Of a stretch of 35,291 nt of DNA, positions 1 through 8,507 are shown one piece after another (position 1 is the first letter of the stretch; every line of letters starts with the position of its first letter). Source of the stretch: Stenotrophomonas sp. 278. GTDB lineage: Bacteria > Pseudomonadota > Gammaproteobacteria > Xanthomonadales > Xanthomonadaceae. The position numbers were made by a program, and so were the translations under genes. The DNA is taken from positions 1 through 35,291 of the forward strand of contig NZ_RHPP01000027.1 in assembly GCF_003935715.1 (NCBI RefSeq), in the 5' to 3' direction. The notes beneath the pieces were generated by a model. The model saw only the letters and a list, made by a program, of their open reading frames with translations, did no database searches and was not told the DNA's origin.

Positions 1-653
1 GCCAGGCCAGCACCGAGCTGCGCCAGCGGGCCGCCGCCTGCTTCCTTCGTGCCGGACGCAGCTGCTGCCCCGGTGGCTGCGCTGATCGTCTGCAGAGCGG
101 GTTGCGCGGTCAGGAACTGCCCAGCGCGCTCGCCGAGCGTGGGCGCAATACTGGCCGCCGGCCGTCCCGCATTGAGCGCAGCACCGCCACCCAGGGTGAG
201 TGCCGTGCCGGTCAGCGCCTCGCCCACGTCGCCCAGCACGCGGTCGCCGGCAGTCTGAGCTTTGGGCAGGCCGAGCGCATCACCCAGGGCGATCGCTTCC
301 TCGCGATACGGCCGCGCCTCCTGCAATCCAAGCGCCCTGGCTGCAGGGTTCGCGATGTAGTTGTTGAAGGCATCGCCGCCGATCGCGCCAAGCAGGCCGC
401 CGACGCTCTGGAGCGCTGACCGCACGCCGAACGCGGCATCGCGCGGAATGCCAGCCTTCCAACCGTCGGCCTGCCTCCCATCGGCGGTGCTATCCACAGT
501 GGCGCTCACCCCGGAGAAGTCAGGGCGATCCGCCTGCACAGTGGGCAAGGTCGGGATGTCCTCCATGACGAAGCCGGGAGGAAGCGGTGGCGCGGCCCCG
601 GTGTTTGCGGCCGGCTCAAGCACAAAGCCAGGGGGAAGCGGTGGAGTCGCCAT
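1..653 (-). CDS. Putative internal virion/DNA-ejection protein, N-terminal part (cut by window edge)
   Basis: The frame is open from an ATG at 653 to the window edge, about 217 residues. The ATG overlaps the TAA of the gene upstream (TAATG), so translation is probably coupled. The N-terminus carries a duplicated PPLPPGFV motif (about residues 4-11 and 22-29), separated by an Ala/Pro stretch. A Gly/Ala-rich region follows with predicted helical and hydrophobic parts (about residues 75-95 and 140-165). It is the last visible gene of the virion operon, after other internal-protein-like genes. In podoviruses this place often holds a very large internal or transglycosylase-bearing virion protein; that assignment is inference from position and composition. 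No catalytic motif is visible in the part present. Confidence 0.6.
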   Translation of the reverse strand, partial: MATPPLPPGFVLEPAANTGAAPPLPPGFVMEDIPTLPTVQADRPDFSGVSATVDSTADGRQADGWKAGIPRDAAFGVRSALQSVGGLLGAIGGDAFNNYIANPAARALGLQEARPYREEAIALGDALGLPKAQTAGDRVLGDVGEALTGTALTLGGGAALNAGRPAASIAPTLGERAGQFLTAQPALQTISAATGAAAASGTKEAGGGPLAQLGAGL

Positions 654-1786
654 TATTCGGGCACCCATTGACCATTGCGGAGGACCAGCACTTGGCCGGT
701 GCGTGGGTTGCGAGCCCGCTGAACGGGCGCAGCGTCGGGTAGGCCAGGCGCGCGAGCCGGCGCAGCGGCCGGCATGTCGCCAAGCGTGCCCGCCCCGCCA
801 GTGATGCCCTGCAGCTCGTCAACGAATGCCTTGAGCTGCTTCATCGTGTTGGCGTTGACGCTCGGCGCGTTGGACAGGGATGGGTATTGCAGGTTGGCAA
901 TCTTCGCTTCCAGATCGGACTGCGAGCCCACGCCAGGAACGCGAGTAAGCGCGAGCATCGAGTTCTGGATCGCGCCAACGGCGGCCTCCAGCTCCTGACC
1001 AGCGGCGGTGTTGCGCACCAGATACTGATCAACCGGGCCAGTGTCCACGAATGCGCCGCCCAAATTCCCTAGCGCGGCGCTGATCCGATCGATCCCACGG
1101 TTTACGTTGCCGAGCTGCGCGCTCTTCGTTGCCGCAGCCTGGTCGGCCTTTACCTGGGCGGCAGTCGGCGGCTTTGCTGGTCGGTCGCCGAGGGTGCCGC
1201 CGCCGCCTCGATTGAACTTCGCCATGTCCAAGCCTGTTGCCTGCCTGGTTCGCGCAGCCGTGGCGTAGCTGGACGCAGCAGATGCATCCCGTTGCCGAAT
1301 CGTAGCCTCGCCGAGCGGGGTCACATTGAGATCCTGCGACGAAGCGCCAAGCGGGTTGTAGGCGACGCCATCCGAGATCTTCGTCGTGTCCACCGGCCCA
1401 TTCGCCAGCCCGAACAGTTCAGCGTTGGCTCCGACCTGGTCGCCCAAGACGGCTCTCTCGCGGGCAGCTTGGCGGAAAGCGAAGCTCTGGGTGTCTCCCA
1501 AGACGCCCATGTCCACGTTCGCATTGGACGTAAGCCCGAGCGCGGTCAGCTCATTGAGAGCATCCACGTCACCTGCTCGCGCCCGGCCAACGAGTTCAGG
1601 CGTCAGACCCTGGCGGGACGCAACGTTCTGGTCGCCGATCATCCGGTCACTACGTGCCTTGCGCGCCTGCTCAAGCGCGTAGGCGATCTTGTACTCCTGG
1701 CTCAACTGGTCGTTGTAGGCCTCCCGGCCGTTGCCGAACAGTGCCGCCCCGATGGCCGCCCCGGCTCGCTGGTATCCATTTGCCAT
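653..1786 (-). CDS. Putative virion structural/internal protein
   Basis: This is a 377-residue protein starting MANGYQRAGAAIG. The frame is open further upstream, but the ATG at 1786 lies just after the stop of the preceding gene (1788), which decides the start. The N-terminus is a Gly/Ala-rich helix (about residues 7-17), followed by long Ala/Gln/Asn-rich helical stretches without Cys. The C-terminus, NPRTGQVLVLRNGQWVPE, is a short motif often seen at the ends of phage virion proteins. With its neighbours it belongs to a set of internal or ejection-type proteins. No enzymatic motif was seen. The virion role is inferred from position in the late operon. Confidence 0.6.
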   Translation of the reverse strand: MANGYQRAGAAIGAALFGNGREAYNDQLSQEYKIAYALEQARKARSDRMIGDQNVASRQGLTPELVGRARAGDVDALNELTALGLTSNANVDMGVLGDTQSFAFRQAARERAVLGDQVGANAELFGLANGPVDTTKISDGVAYNPLGASSQDLNVTPLGEATIRQRDASAASSYATAARTRQATGLDMAKFNRGGGGTLGDRPAKPPTAAQVKADQAAATKSAQLGNVNRGIDRISAALGNLGGAFVDTGPVDQYLVRNTAAGQELEAAVGAIQNSMLALTRVPGVGSQSDLEAKIANLQYPSLSNAPSVNANTMKQLKAFVDELQGITGGAGTLGDMPAAAPARAPGLPDAAPVQRARNPRTGQVLVLRNGQWVPE

Positions 1787-1787
1787 G

Positions 1788-2471
1788 TCAGCCTCCAAAG
1801 CCGCCGCGGGGGACGCCGTAGCCATACCGCCTACCAGCACCCGGCAGGTCGTACATGGCGTCCAAGTTGTTGCCCATCTGCATGCCACTGGCGGAGCCGG
1901 CGATGGTTCCGCCGCCACCCATCGCCCCGCCGGCCGCCGTCATCGCGCCGGCCAGCAGATCGACCTCGGGACGGCGGCGAATCGCACGGATGCGCATCTG
2001 ATCCACAAAGTTCTGCCCTGCCGCCTCGCGCGCCAGCATGTCAATGTCGGTGGCCAAGCGGCCGTACCCAAAGGCTTCATCCTGCCGCTGGCGCTGCGGG
2101 GCATCGATGCGCGACATCAGTCCGGCGGTGGTCTGAGCGGCAGCGTCCGCGCCTGCCCGCGCCGCGCTGGCGTCAGCCTGGAACGCCTCTCCGCCCAAGG
2201 TTGACTCCAGGCCTGCGACGGCCTGCGGCCGCCCACGGCGAAGCTGACCCATGTACTGATTGAGAGCCTCTGCGCGCGCGTCTTCCGCCGTGCTGGCCTC
2301 AGTCTGTGCGATCTGCTCGTTCACCTTGGCGTCGGCATCCTGCTGCCGGCGGGACTGGTTGAGCAGGCTCTGCGCCGTGGCCTGGTCTTGCTTCCTGGCG
2401 ACGCGCTCGGTTTCCTGCTGCTGGAGCGCAGTGCCGGCGACGGCTAGAGCGATTGGGATTACCTGGCCCAT
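1788..2471 (-). CDS. Putative internal virion protein, Ala/Gln-rich
   Basis: The product has 227 residues. A short hydrophobic N-terminal segment (VIPIALAVAGTAL, about residues 4-16) is followed by a strongly helical, probably coiled-coil region rich in Gln, Ala and Arg (about 18-170). The C-terminus is Gly-rich (about 175-227). Hydrophobic N-terminus plus helical body is the usual look of podovirus internal proteins that leave the capsid with the DNA. The gene sits between two similar proteins, two to four bases apart, in the late operon. There are no recognised domains. The function is inferred from composition and context. Confidence 0.6.
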   Translation of the reverse strand: MGQVIPIALAVAGTALQQQETERVARKQDQATAQSLLNQSRRQQDADAKVNEQIAQTEASTAEDARAEALNQYMGQLRRGRPQAVAGLESTLGGEAFQADASAARAGADAAAQTTAGLMSRIDAPQRQRQDEAFGYGRLATDIDMLAREAAGQNFVDQMRIRAIRRRPEVDLLAGAMTAAGGAMGGGGTIAGSASGMQMGNNLDAMYDLPGAGRRYGYGVPRGGFGG

Positions 2472-2474
2472 TAT

Positions 2475-3188
2475 TTAGCCTCCATAGGTGCCGTAGCCGC
2501 CGCCGTACAGGTTCACCTGCGACACGCGGGTTGCCTCACGACGGTTTGCCTCGTCGCGGCGGTTCTTCACGAAACTGCCGATGGCACCGAACTGGTCGGC
2601 CAGTTCTTCGCCTGTCGATGCGGAACGTGCTGTCTCCAGATTCGAGCGCAGCCCTGCCGCCGCCTGCGATGCCGCGGTGGTGGCATCAAGTCCGGAGGTA
2701 GCCAGCTGGATCAGGCGCGCACGAGCGTCCTGATCGGCCGCCTCCAGCTGCGCGCCAGCACCCTGGGCGCGGCTCTCGACGTTGAGCAGCCCCCGGTTGT
2801 AGTCGTCGGCCAGCCGGCGGTTCTGATCCACGTTGACGCTCCCGCCGCTCAGGCCGCCGCGCGCTAGCGCGAAGGTCAGCTCACGCGTCGCATCGGCGTT
2901 CTGGCGGTTCAGGTCTTCCATCGCGCGCGTGCGCACCGCGCCCACGAAATCGGCGATGTCTCGAGCCCGGCGCGGGTTGTCGAACACCTGATTGATGCGG
3001 CCCTGCGTCTGCTTGATTTGGGCCTGCCGCTCCATCTCCAGGCGCGCAGCCACATCAGCAGCGGATTCGCCCTGCTTTGGGGTCTTCGTCAGGCCCAGCG
3101 GGTCCATCCACTTGCCCGCGCCGGATTTCTGGACCAGCCCAGTGGGGTCAGCCCAATTGCCCTTGCCGATATTGCCGCCGCCGGCCAT
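2475..3188 (-). CDS. Putative virion protein, helical, Gly-rich ends
   Basis: The protein has 237 residues and starts MAGGGNIGKGNWADPTG. The ATG at 3188 overlaps the TGA of the upstream gene (TGATG), which favours it over an upstream extension of the frame. The Gly-rich N-terminus is followed by a long charged/Ala-rich helical region (about residues 45-215) and ends in a Gly/Tyr tail (YGGGYGTYGG). This resembles other phage internal or ejection proteins, but I cannot name a family. It lies directly downstream of the DUF2833-like gene in the late operon. Confidence 0.6.
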   Translation of the reverse strand: MAGGGNIGKGNWADPTGLVQKSGAGKWMDPLGLTKTPKQGESAADVAARLEMERQAQIKQTQGRINQVFDNPRRARDIADFVGAVRTRAMEDLNRQNADATRELTFALARGGLSGGSVNVDQNRRLADDYNRGLLNVESRAQGAGAQLEAADQDARARLIQLATSGLDATTAASQAAAGLRSNLETARSASTGEELADQFGAIGSFVKNRRDEANRREATRVSQVNLYGGGYGTYGG

Positions 3189-3676
3189 CAGCCCGCCTCC
3201 TTTACGCGTGAAAACAGGATCGCGTCTGCACCGTTGGCGCAGTAACGCCGCAGGGTTGCCTCGCGGGTGTAGCCGAGCGATCGCTCGTACCACTCGAAGG
3301 TCTTCTCACGGCCGGCCAGCCCATAGAGCTGCAGGCGGTGAACGCCGGGCTCAGCCAGCATCCGGTCATTGAGTCGACGGGTAACGCGGGTGATGTGCCA
3401 CCAAGCCTTATCCCAGCCGTCCATGGTGCCGAGCTGCCAGCCCTCCCACACGCCCGGGCGGACCTGCCAGAAGCCGCCGGCCACAACGGGGGTGTTGTCA
3501 GCCAGAATCAGGAACTTGGGGCCGTAGACCGAGGCCATCTTGAGAATGGCCTGATCCGGGTCGTACTCGGACATACCGGTCATGGCGAGATCCTGCTCGA
3601 TCTCGTCCGGGCGCATGCGGCGCGCCAGATAGGCCAGGTCCTCGATCATCACCTGCGAGGTGGTCGTGATCTTCAT
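3188..3676 (-). CDS. GNAT-fold phage protein, T7 gp13/DUF2833-like internal protein
   Basis: The product has 162 residues. Sequence pattern and length fit the DUF2833 family (T7 gene 13 internal virion protein), which has an acetyltransferase-like (GNAT) fold. Recognisable parts are an N-terminal helix containing EDLAYLARRMRPDEIEQD, a strand pair around KFLILADNTPVVAGGFW, a WW-containing loop, and a C-terminal YERSLGYTREATLRRY segment like the last helix and strand of GNAT proteins. In T7 the protein is needed for virion assembly and infectivity; catalytic acetylation has not been shown for the family. It overlaps the gene upstream by 4 nt (ATGA), and the gene downstream by 1 nt. Confidence 0.7.
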   Translation of the reverse strand: MKITTTSQVMIEDLAYLARRMRPDEIEQDLAMTGMSEYDPDQAILKMASVYGPKFLILADNTPVVAGGFWQVRPGVWEGWQLGTMDGWDKAWWHITRVTRRLNDRMLAEPGVHRLQLYGLAGREKTFEWYERSLGYTREATLRRYCANGADAILFSRVKEAG

Positions 3677-4161
3677 GGCCCATTACCGAGGTCTATGAAG
3701 CTCAGCGACGCCTGCTGCAGGCTCCACTTCTGACCCGGCGCGAAGTCCACGCGCAGGCTGAAGGTCGGCGCAGCCATCGGGAACGGGATCACGCCGCCCG
3801 GCAGCGTGTCAGGGTCCAGCGCGTAGGGCTCGGTAAACGCCGCCAGATTGCGCTGGTCGTACCCGATGCTGATGCTTGGCGCGCCGCTGCTCACGATGTC
3901 GAAGCCCTCCATCATCTTCGTGATGCCAGGGGTTCCGAAATCGAGATAGGGCCACCACACGGTGCCGCCGAACGGGATCGTCGCCCCGCCCACATCGTCC
4001 CCCAGCGCAAAGTCGCTCACGGCGCTGATCTCGTCCCCATGCCTGATGTAGAGATCCTTGCCCAGCTGGGCGAACGCATCCACGGAGAACGGAAACAGGT
4101 AGCGGCTCCAGGCTCCAGACTTGCCGCTGCGCATCGTGTAGACGAAAACGGTGGACTGCAT
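3673..4161 (-). CDS. Putative tail/virion protein
   Basis: This is a 162-residue protein starting MQSTVFVYTMRSGKSGAWSR. The ATG at 4161 overlaps the upstream stop (TGATG) and is preferred to the longer open frame. It is beta-rich, with many Trp/Tyr/Phe and Gly turns (WSRYLFPFSVDAFAQL, IPFGGTVWWPYLDFG, IGYDQRNLAAF), and has no signal peptide. The pattern resembles the C-terminal propeller-like parts of podovirus stabilisation or tail-tube proteins such as T7 gp12 and P22 gp10. This is a guess from style and from its place after two such proteins. It may be one piece of a multi-chain tail hub. Confidence 0.55.
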   Translation of the reverse strand: MQSTVFVYTMRSGKSGAWSRYLFPFSVDAFAQLGKDLYIRHGDEISAVSDFALGDDVGGATIPFGGTVWWPYLDFGTPGITKMMEGFDIVSSGAPSISIGYDQRNLAAFTEPYALDPDTLPGGVIPFPMAAPTFSLRVDFAPGQKWSLQQASLSFIDLGNGP

Positions 4162-4736
4162 CAGGCACCCCCGAAGGCGAACTGCAGGCGGTTGCCGGTG
4201 GACATGCACACTGCGGCCAGGCCGCCGCATGGCGGATCGCTGCTCAGTAGGTATTCGGTCTGATAGCGGTCACGCTGCTGCCGGTAGTACAGCGAGCCAG
4301 CGCGCAGGTAGGCGAGGATCACGTCGGAATTACCCACCTGCCCGGCTCGTTTGTCGTCCAAGGTCAGGCGCGGATTGATGATTCCGGCGAACTGGGTGAA
4401 CACCATGCCCGGCACGGTGCTGTCGAACCACCACAGCCACGCCTGCCCAGCCTGCACGAAGGCGATTACCGGCTGCATGTTCTGGTCGAAGGCCAGCGCC
4501 ACTTCCGTGATCCCGGCGCGGATGAAGGCCCGCTGCTCCGTGCCTTCATCAGGCCCCAGATACACCACGTCGCCATCCACGCGCACACGCCACAGCTGTA
4601 CCCACAGGCCCTGTGACGGATCATTCAGCGCCACGCCGCCCATCTCGTAGTCGATCAGGGGCAGCAGCGTCGAGTTTACCCGCTCCACGAATGGGGCGGG
4701 CTGCGCTGGATTGGAGAGGCCGCCAGCGGGGATCAT
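4161..4736 (-). CDS. Putative tail protein, beta-rich
   Basis: The protein has 191 residues from the ATG at 4736, which overlaps the upstream TGA by 4 nt (ATGA); the open frame extends further but that start is unlikely. It is rich in beta strands and aromatics (LWVQLWRVRVDGDVVYLG, AWLWWFDSTVPGMVF). Its C-terminal half contains YLRAGSLYYRQQRDRYQTEY, a pattern I associate with the tail/stabilisation proteins of temperate podoviruses. Five consecutive genes here overlap by 1-4 nt, so subunits are probably made in fixed ratios. I cannot assign a family with certainty. Confidence 0.55.
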   Translation of the reverse strand: MIPAGGLSNPAQPAPFVERVNSTLLPLIDYEMGGVALNDPSQGLWVQLWRVRVDGDVVYLGPDEGTEQRAFIRAGITEVALAFDQNMQPVIAFVQAGQAWLWWFDSTVPGMVFTQFAGIINPRLTLDDKRAGQVGNSDVILAYLRAGSLYYRQQRDRYQTEYLLSSDPPCGGLAAVCMSTGNRLQFAFGGA

Positions 4737-5719
4737 GGGCTGTAGCGCCCCCAGCTCTGGCGCACCATGAAGGTGCTGACATAGTTGGAGTCCTTCGGCA
4801 GCTTGGGCGACAGGCCCCAGGCCCACGCGCCGCCCGCCTGGCCGCCGCTATTGGGCAGAGTTGCTGCGAAGAAGCAGCCGATTCCGCCCGCAACGTTCGC
4901 GTCGTTGAGCGGAATGTCGAACAAGAACGATCGTGCGTACTGCCCAGCGGTGTACGTCTGAGGCACCATCGTGCCGGCCTTTACGAGGGAAACGGGCTTT
5001 GCTCCTTGAGCCGGCAACGCCGCTGCCACAGCTGGCCCGTAGACCAGTTCGTTACCGCCTGTCGTATTGAACCCGATGCCAAGCCCAATAGTGCTGCTCC
5101 AGTTGGTGTCGTAGTCAGTGTGGATCAGCGGACGAGCGGTCCAGTTGTAGGACACGGACGCAATCGTCACCGTGCCATTCGCATCAACCAAAGTCGGGTA
5201 GATGCGCAGCTCATAGGTCACGTCCAGCACCTCATCCGGCTGGACTGCAATCGTCGTTGGAGAGCCGCCGCCATCGAGGATCAGGGCGCGACTGAACAGT
5301 GCGCTCGCGGCAGCCGGGGAAACCCCAACTTCTGCAAGATTCACAGCGGAAGCCCCCATCGAGCCCGCAGCAAAACGGATCGTGCGTCGTCGCCAGCCGT
5401 AGAACACGGTCGGCAGACCTGCCCGGTTCACGCCATTGGTATCGGCCTGAACGGTGCTGCTGACCGCCACCTGGGAAACCAGAGCAGTGTTCCCATTTGC
5501 CGGCGCGGTATTGCCAGTGCCGACGCGACAAAAGCCTTGCACAAGCGTGCTGCCGCTCGTGCCGAGGAAATCCAGCCCAGCATTCGTGATCAGGTTCGGG
5601 AACCAGTCGGCGGCAATACGACGACTGCCAGGGATCTCGATGCCATCCGCATCTACCCGGAAGGCCTCCATCTTGAACCAGCCGGCGTAGCCGTTATGGG
5701 CGCTCATGGTGTTGCTCAT
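4733..5719 (-). CDS. Putative tail fibre/tail appendage protein
   Basis: The product has 328 residues. It starts MSNTMSAHNGYAGWFKMEA and includes the segment FPNLITNAGLDFLG (about residues 40-53), a motif frequent in phage tail fibre and appendage proteins. A long beta-rich region follows, with many Thr/Ser/Gly and repeated aromatic strands. There is no signal peptide and there are no Cys clusters. It overlaps the 663-residue tail protein upstream by 4 nt (ATGA at 5716-5719). It is probably a surface structural protein of the tail; receptor binding is only inference. Confidence 0.55.
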   Translation of the reverse strand: MSNTMSAHNGYAGWFKMEAFRVDADGIEIPGSRRIAADWFPNLITNAGLDFLGTSGSTLVQGFCRVGTGNTAPANGNTALVSQVAVSSTVQADTNGVNRAGLPTVFYGWRRRTIRFAAGSMGASAVNLAEVGVSPAAASALFSRALILDGGGSPTTIAVQPDEVLDVTYELRIYPTLVDANGTVTIASVSYNWTARPLIHTDYDTNWSSTIGLGIGFNTTGGNELVYGPAVAAALPAQGAKPVSLVKAGTMVPQTYTAGQYARSFLFDIPLNDANVAGGIGCFFAATLPNSGGQAGGAWAWGLSPKLPKDSNYVSTFMVRQSWGRYSP

Positions 5720-7707
5720 GTCAGGGTGCCTCCTACGACACTGGACGACAGCCCGATAGCCTCGGGAGCCATGTTGGTGGTGATAAGTGTCTGCTTCAGG
5801 GTTCCGGCTTCAACGGCGGACGAGAGCTGCACCGCCTCAGCCGGCACCGTGTAGCCCTTGAGGATGTTGCGCAGAGTTCCGGCAGTGACTGCGCTGGAGA
5901 GCGACAGCGACTCCAAGACGTCGATCCCGAGTAGCAGTGGCCGCAGTGTTCCTCCGGACACCTCAGACGCCAGGGAAACGGCCTCGGCGGGCACCTCGTA
6001 TTCGTGGAAGATGTCGCGGAAAGTCCCGCCTACAACCGACGACGCCAGGGAAATCGACTCCGCAGGAATCTCCAGCGGGTACAGGCGCGTGGTGAGGTAC
6101 TTGAACAGCCCAGCGTTGCCGGTGCGATTCTCGACCTTGTCGGCGGTATCGCCCAGGCCATCCGTGACGCGCACGGTCCACACCGCATCGCCGCCGCTCG
6201 CCACCTCGCCAGTGACGAGGCCGGACGAATCCATGCTCAGGCCTTCCGGGAGCGCGCCGTCCACGATCTCGACGGTGTACGGCGGCAATCCGCCTGCGAT
6301 CACATAGGCGTAGTTGACTTCATCTCCGCAGCCGACCTGCGGCAGTGCGCCGAACACGCCCAGTTGCGGCGGCGGGTAGTCCGGGAACGCCAGCCAGTAC
6401 TGGCCCGCGCCGGGGTAATACGTGGCCAGCGGCGGTTTGTTGGTGCGGTCTGCGTACAGCATGGCCTGCTGCACCAGCACGTCGATGGGCGCGCCAATGT
6501 CCCCGGCAGCCAAGTTCTCAGCAGCGTTGGCAATGCCGATCGTGCGCACACCCAGCTGCGAGAGGTAAACGAGGTCGTTCGCCACCGGCACAGCAGCCTT
6601 CTGCCACTGCGAGCCCACCCCGTCCATCTGGTCCAGAATCGCCATGGAGTTGGGATCTGGGTCCACCTGCCAGTTCTGGAAACTGCTGGCATTCAGGGCA
6701 ACCAGGTTGGCGCGGTACTGCGCCAGCACGGCCATGTCGTTGGCGTTGGCCTGCTGCAGCCCGGTGGGCAGGTAGCCGGCATTGTCGGCGCTGGACCAGT
6801 CGAGCGGGTTGGCCGTGGCGCTGTACCGCACAATGTCCTTGTCGGCGGCAAACACCTTGCTCGCGACGATGGCCACTACCTTCGTGCGCGGGCACTTCTC
6901 GTCTTCCACCCGGCGCGATACCGCGCGCCAGTTGATCGTGCCGTCCTGCACCATCGCGCCGATGTCTTCCGGCCACACAGGCTCGGTGCTGCCGCTCACG
7001 TACCGCGGCGAAGCGGTCCATGTGACGCGGCTGGTGGTCACCGCCTCCCAGATCACCTCGTTGTCGATGACCTGCTGGCCCAGGATGCCGGGCCATGCCG
7101 GCTCGCTGCTGCCAGAGGTTCCGGACTCAGCCTGCACGGCGCGGTAGACCAGCCCCTCCGGGAGCCCGGCCGTAGCGCCGCTGACCGACAGGTTGTCGCC
7201 GAGGATCTGATCGTTGTGGCCGGCGTCTGAGGTCAGGTGAATGGCTGCGCGCGCGTAGGCGGCAGATGCCGGTGCGGTCGCGGTGACGGCCGACTGGTGC
7301 CAGGCCCCGCCCGACCCATCGTCGACCTTGTTGCCGGCGTCGGTCTGCAACAGGGTGTTGAGCGAGTCGAACCACTGAATCTCGGTCCAGCCAGCGGTGC
7401 GGCCGCGCGAGGATGCGCCTTGGGCGATCATCGAAGTGGCCGTCAGCTGGCCGCCGACCGGAACGACCAGCTGGGTGTTGTTGAGCGCTACGCCATCGGC
7501 CTGGTTGCCGGGCAGGCGCGCCGCACCGCCGCCGCCATACCCGCCAGTGGCGACATAGCCGGCCGCGCCGCTGAAGGTCCATCCCGTCGACCCGGCAGAG
7601 AAGTTGCCGTTGGTGACCTGCGGGTTGTTCGGCGGCGGCTGGGTGATCGGCTGAACAATGTCGCCCGGCAGATACAGGTTGCCGGCCTGCCAGAAGGGAG
7701 CCGCCAT
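5716..7707 (-). CDS. Large tail protein with CBM-like, Ig-like and C-terminal tandem repeats
   Basis: This is a 663-residue multidomain protein. Visible in order: an N-terminal jelly-roll-like carbohydrate-binding-type region (about residues 30-175, starting VTNGNFSAGSTGWTF); two EPxWP-containing modules (about 180-270); and a region typical of podovirus DNA-stabilisation/tail proteins (about 275-450, with VRYSATANPLDWSSADNAG and LPTG). Next come a putative Ig domain of the He_PIG type (about 458-530, GGLPPYTVEIVDGALPEGL) and five tandem repeats of about 25 residues to the C-terminus. Its ATG overlaps the stop of the 266-residue gene upstream (TGATG at 7707), and the EPxWP modules continue across that boundary, so both chains may form one tail component. 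The likely role is tail hub/stabilisation with host-surface contact. Confidence 0.65.
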   Translation of the reverse strand: MAAPFWQAGNLYLPGDIVQPITQPPPNNPQVTNGNFSAGSTGWTFSGAAGYVATGGYGGGGAARLPGNQADGVALNNTQLVVPVGGQLTATSMIAQGASSRGRTAGWTEIQWFDSLNTLLQTDAGNKVDDGSGGAWHQSAVTATAPASAAYARAAIHLTSDAGHNDQILGDNLSVSGATAGLPEGLVYRAVQAESGTSGSSEPAWPGILGQQVIDNEVIWEAVTTSRVTWTASPRYVSGSTEPVWPEDIGAMVQDGTINWRAVSRRVEDEKCPRTKVVAIVASKVFAADKDIVRYSATANPLDWSSADNAGYLPTGLQQANANDMAVLAQYRANLVALNASSFQNWQVDPDPNSMAILDQMDGVGSQWQKAAVPVANDLVYLSQLGVRTIGIANAAENLAAGDIGAPIDVLVQQAMLYADRTNKPPLATYYPGAGQYWLAFPDYPPPQLGVFGALPQVGCGDEVNYAYVIAGGLPPYTVEIVDGALPEGLSMDSSGLVTGEVASGGDAVWTVRVTDGLGDTADKVENRTGNAGLFKYLTTRLYPLEIPAESISLASSVVGGTFRDIFHEYEVPAEAVSLASEVSGGTLRPLLLGIDVLESLSLSSAVTAGTLRNILKGYTVPAEAVQLSSAVEAGTLKQTLITTNMAPEAIGLSSSVVGGTLT
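5719..6081 (-). repeat. Five tandem ~75-bp coding repeats at the 3' end of the tail gene
   Basis: The C-terminal 121 residues of the 663-residue tail protein are five diverged copies of a roughly 25-residue unit. The consensus is Y-x-V-P-A-E-A-V-x-L-S-S-x-V-x-G-G-T-L-R. Unit cores read PAESISLASSVVGGTFR, PAEAVSLASEVSGGTLR, ESLSLSSAVTAGTLR, PAEAVQLSSAVEAGTLK and PEAIGLSSSVVGGTLT. The regular spacing suggests a beta-solenoid or a string of short hairpins. Confidence 0.75.
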
Positions 7708-8507
7708 CAGTTGGCCTCCGTGTAGACGCCAGTAGCGCCTGCCGGCCGCGCGTATTGGTAGCGGTCCGTCACATCCGGCGGGAGGTTGTTGTTGCCAGAC
7801 TGCTCGCCCACAACCGGCGTCGGGTTGGCCACGTCGCTGTCTTCAAACACCGTTGCGCCGTCAGCGGTCGGCCAGCTCGGCTCGATCGCACCAGAGCGCG
7901 GGGCCGGGCCGAACACGTCCGTGACGGTGTACTTGTAGCCGTTGTCGGTGGTGGGCACGACGACATCGCCGAGCGCGCGCGCGATGTTCTTCAGCCACAC
8001 CGGATAGGTCTGCGTGCCGCTGTCGAGCTGATAGGCGATGCCGTTGGGGTCGGTCGGAATGACCAGCGCGCCGGGCAGGTACACCTTCCCCGGCTCCCAG
8101 GTGGTGCCGCGCTGCAGCCAGTAGTGGTACACGTCACCATTGATGAACTCGGCCACCACGTAGAGGTAGCCCAGGAACGGCCCGGCGAAGTGGATTTCCT
8201 TCAGCGGCAGGTCGGGTGTGTTCGGGTGCTTCAGCACCTCGCACTCCGTGGCCGGTGTGCTGGCCGGAATGTCCTGCGGAACGTGGCTGAAGACGATCAG
8301 CTTGCCGTCGTAGGCGCACATTCCCTTCGTGGCCCCGACCGGCAGCGACACGCGGCTTTTCGAGCCAGGCCGCGAACGCGGCACGCCGGCCTGATCGACG
8401 TATCCGTTGACCAGATCGTAGAGGCTGCTGGCATCCGCGCCGCCCTTCGTGCGCAGCCGGTTGATGCCGCCCTTGATGGCGGTGAGCGTGACAATGCGGC
8501 CGGTCAT
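7707..8507 (-). CDS. Tail/DNA-stabilisation protein, N-terminal propeller-like part
   Basis: The protein has 266 residues. The N-terminus (TAIKGGINRLRTKGGADASSLYDLVNGYVD, then RPGSK, then GKLIVFSH at about residue 68) matches the start of podovirus tail-tube/stabilisation proteins of the T7 gp12 and P22 gp10 type: GG-x-N-R, a 'DA..L.N' element, RPG, and a first propeller blade. The C-terminal third carries a W-x-x-G-x-x-YLPG element and one EPSWP module like those in the next gene. The family proteins are usually longer, and the following 663-residue gene seems to supply the rest. Overlap is 4 nt with the adaptor gene upstream and 1 nt with the tail gene downstream. Confidence 0.65.
   Translation of the reverse strand: MTGRIVTLTAIKGGINRLRTKGGADASSLYDLVNGYVDQAGVPRSRPGSKSRVSLPVGATKGMCAYDGKLIVFSHVPQDIPASTPATECEVLKHPNTPDLPLKEIHFAGPFLGYLYVVAEFINGDVYHYWLQRGTTWEPGKVYLPGALVIPTDPNGIAYQLDSGTQTYPVWLKNIARALGDVVVPTTDNGYKYTVTDVFGPAPRSGAIEPSWPTADGATVFEDSDVANPTPVVGEQSGNNNLPPDVTDRYQYARPAGATGVYTEAN

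Noticed and set aside
3188-3676. Host-type GNAT acetyltransferase acting as a toxin or modifier
   Set aside because: The fold is GNAT-like, but the position in the virion operon and the similarity to the T7 gp13/DUF2833 type make a structural role more likely.
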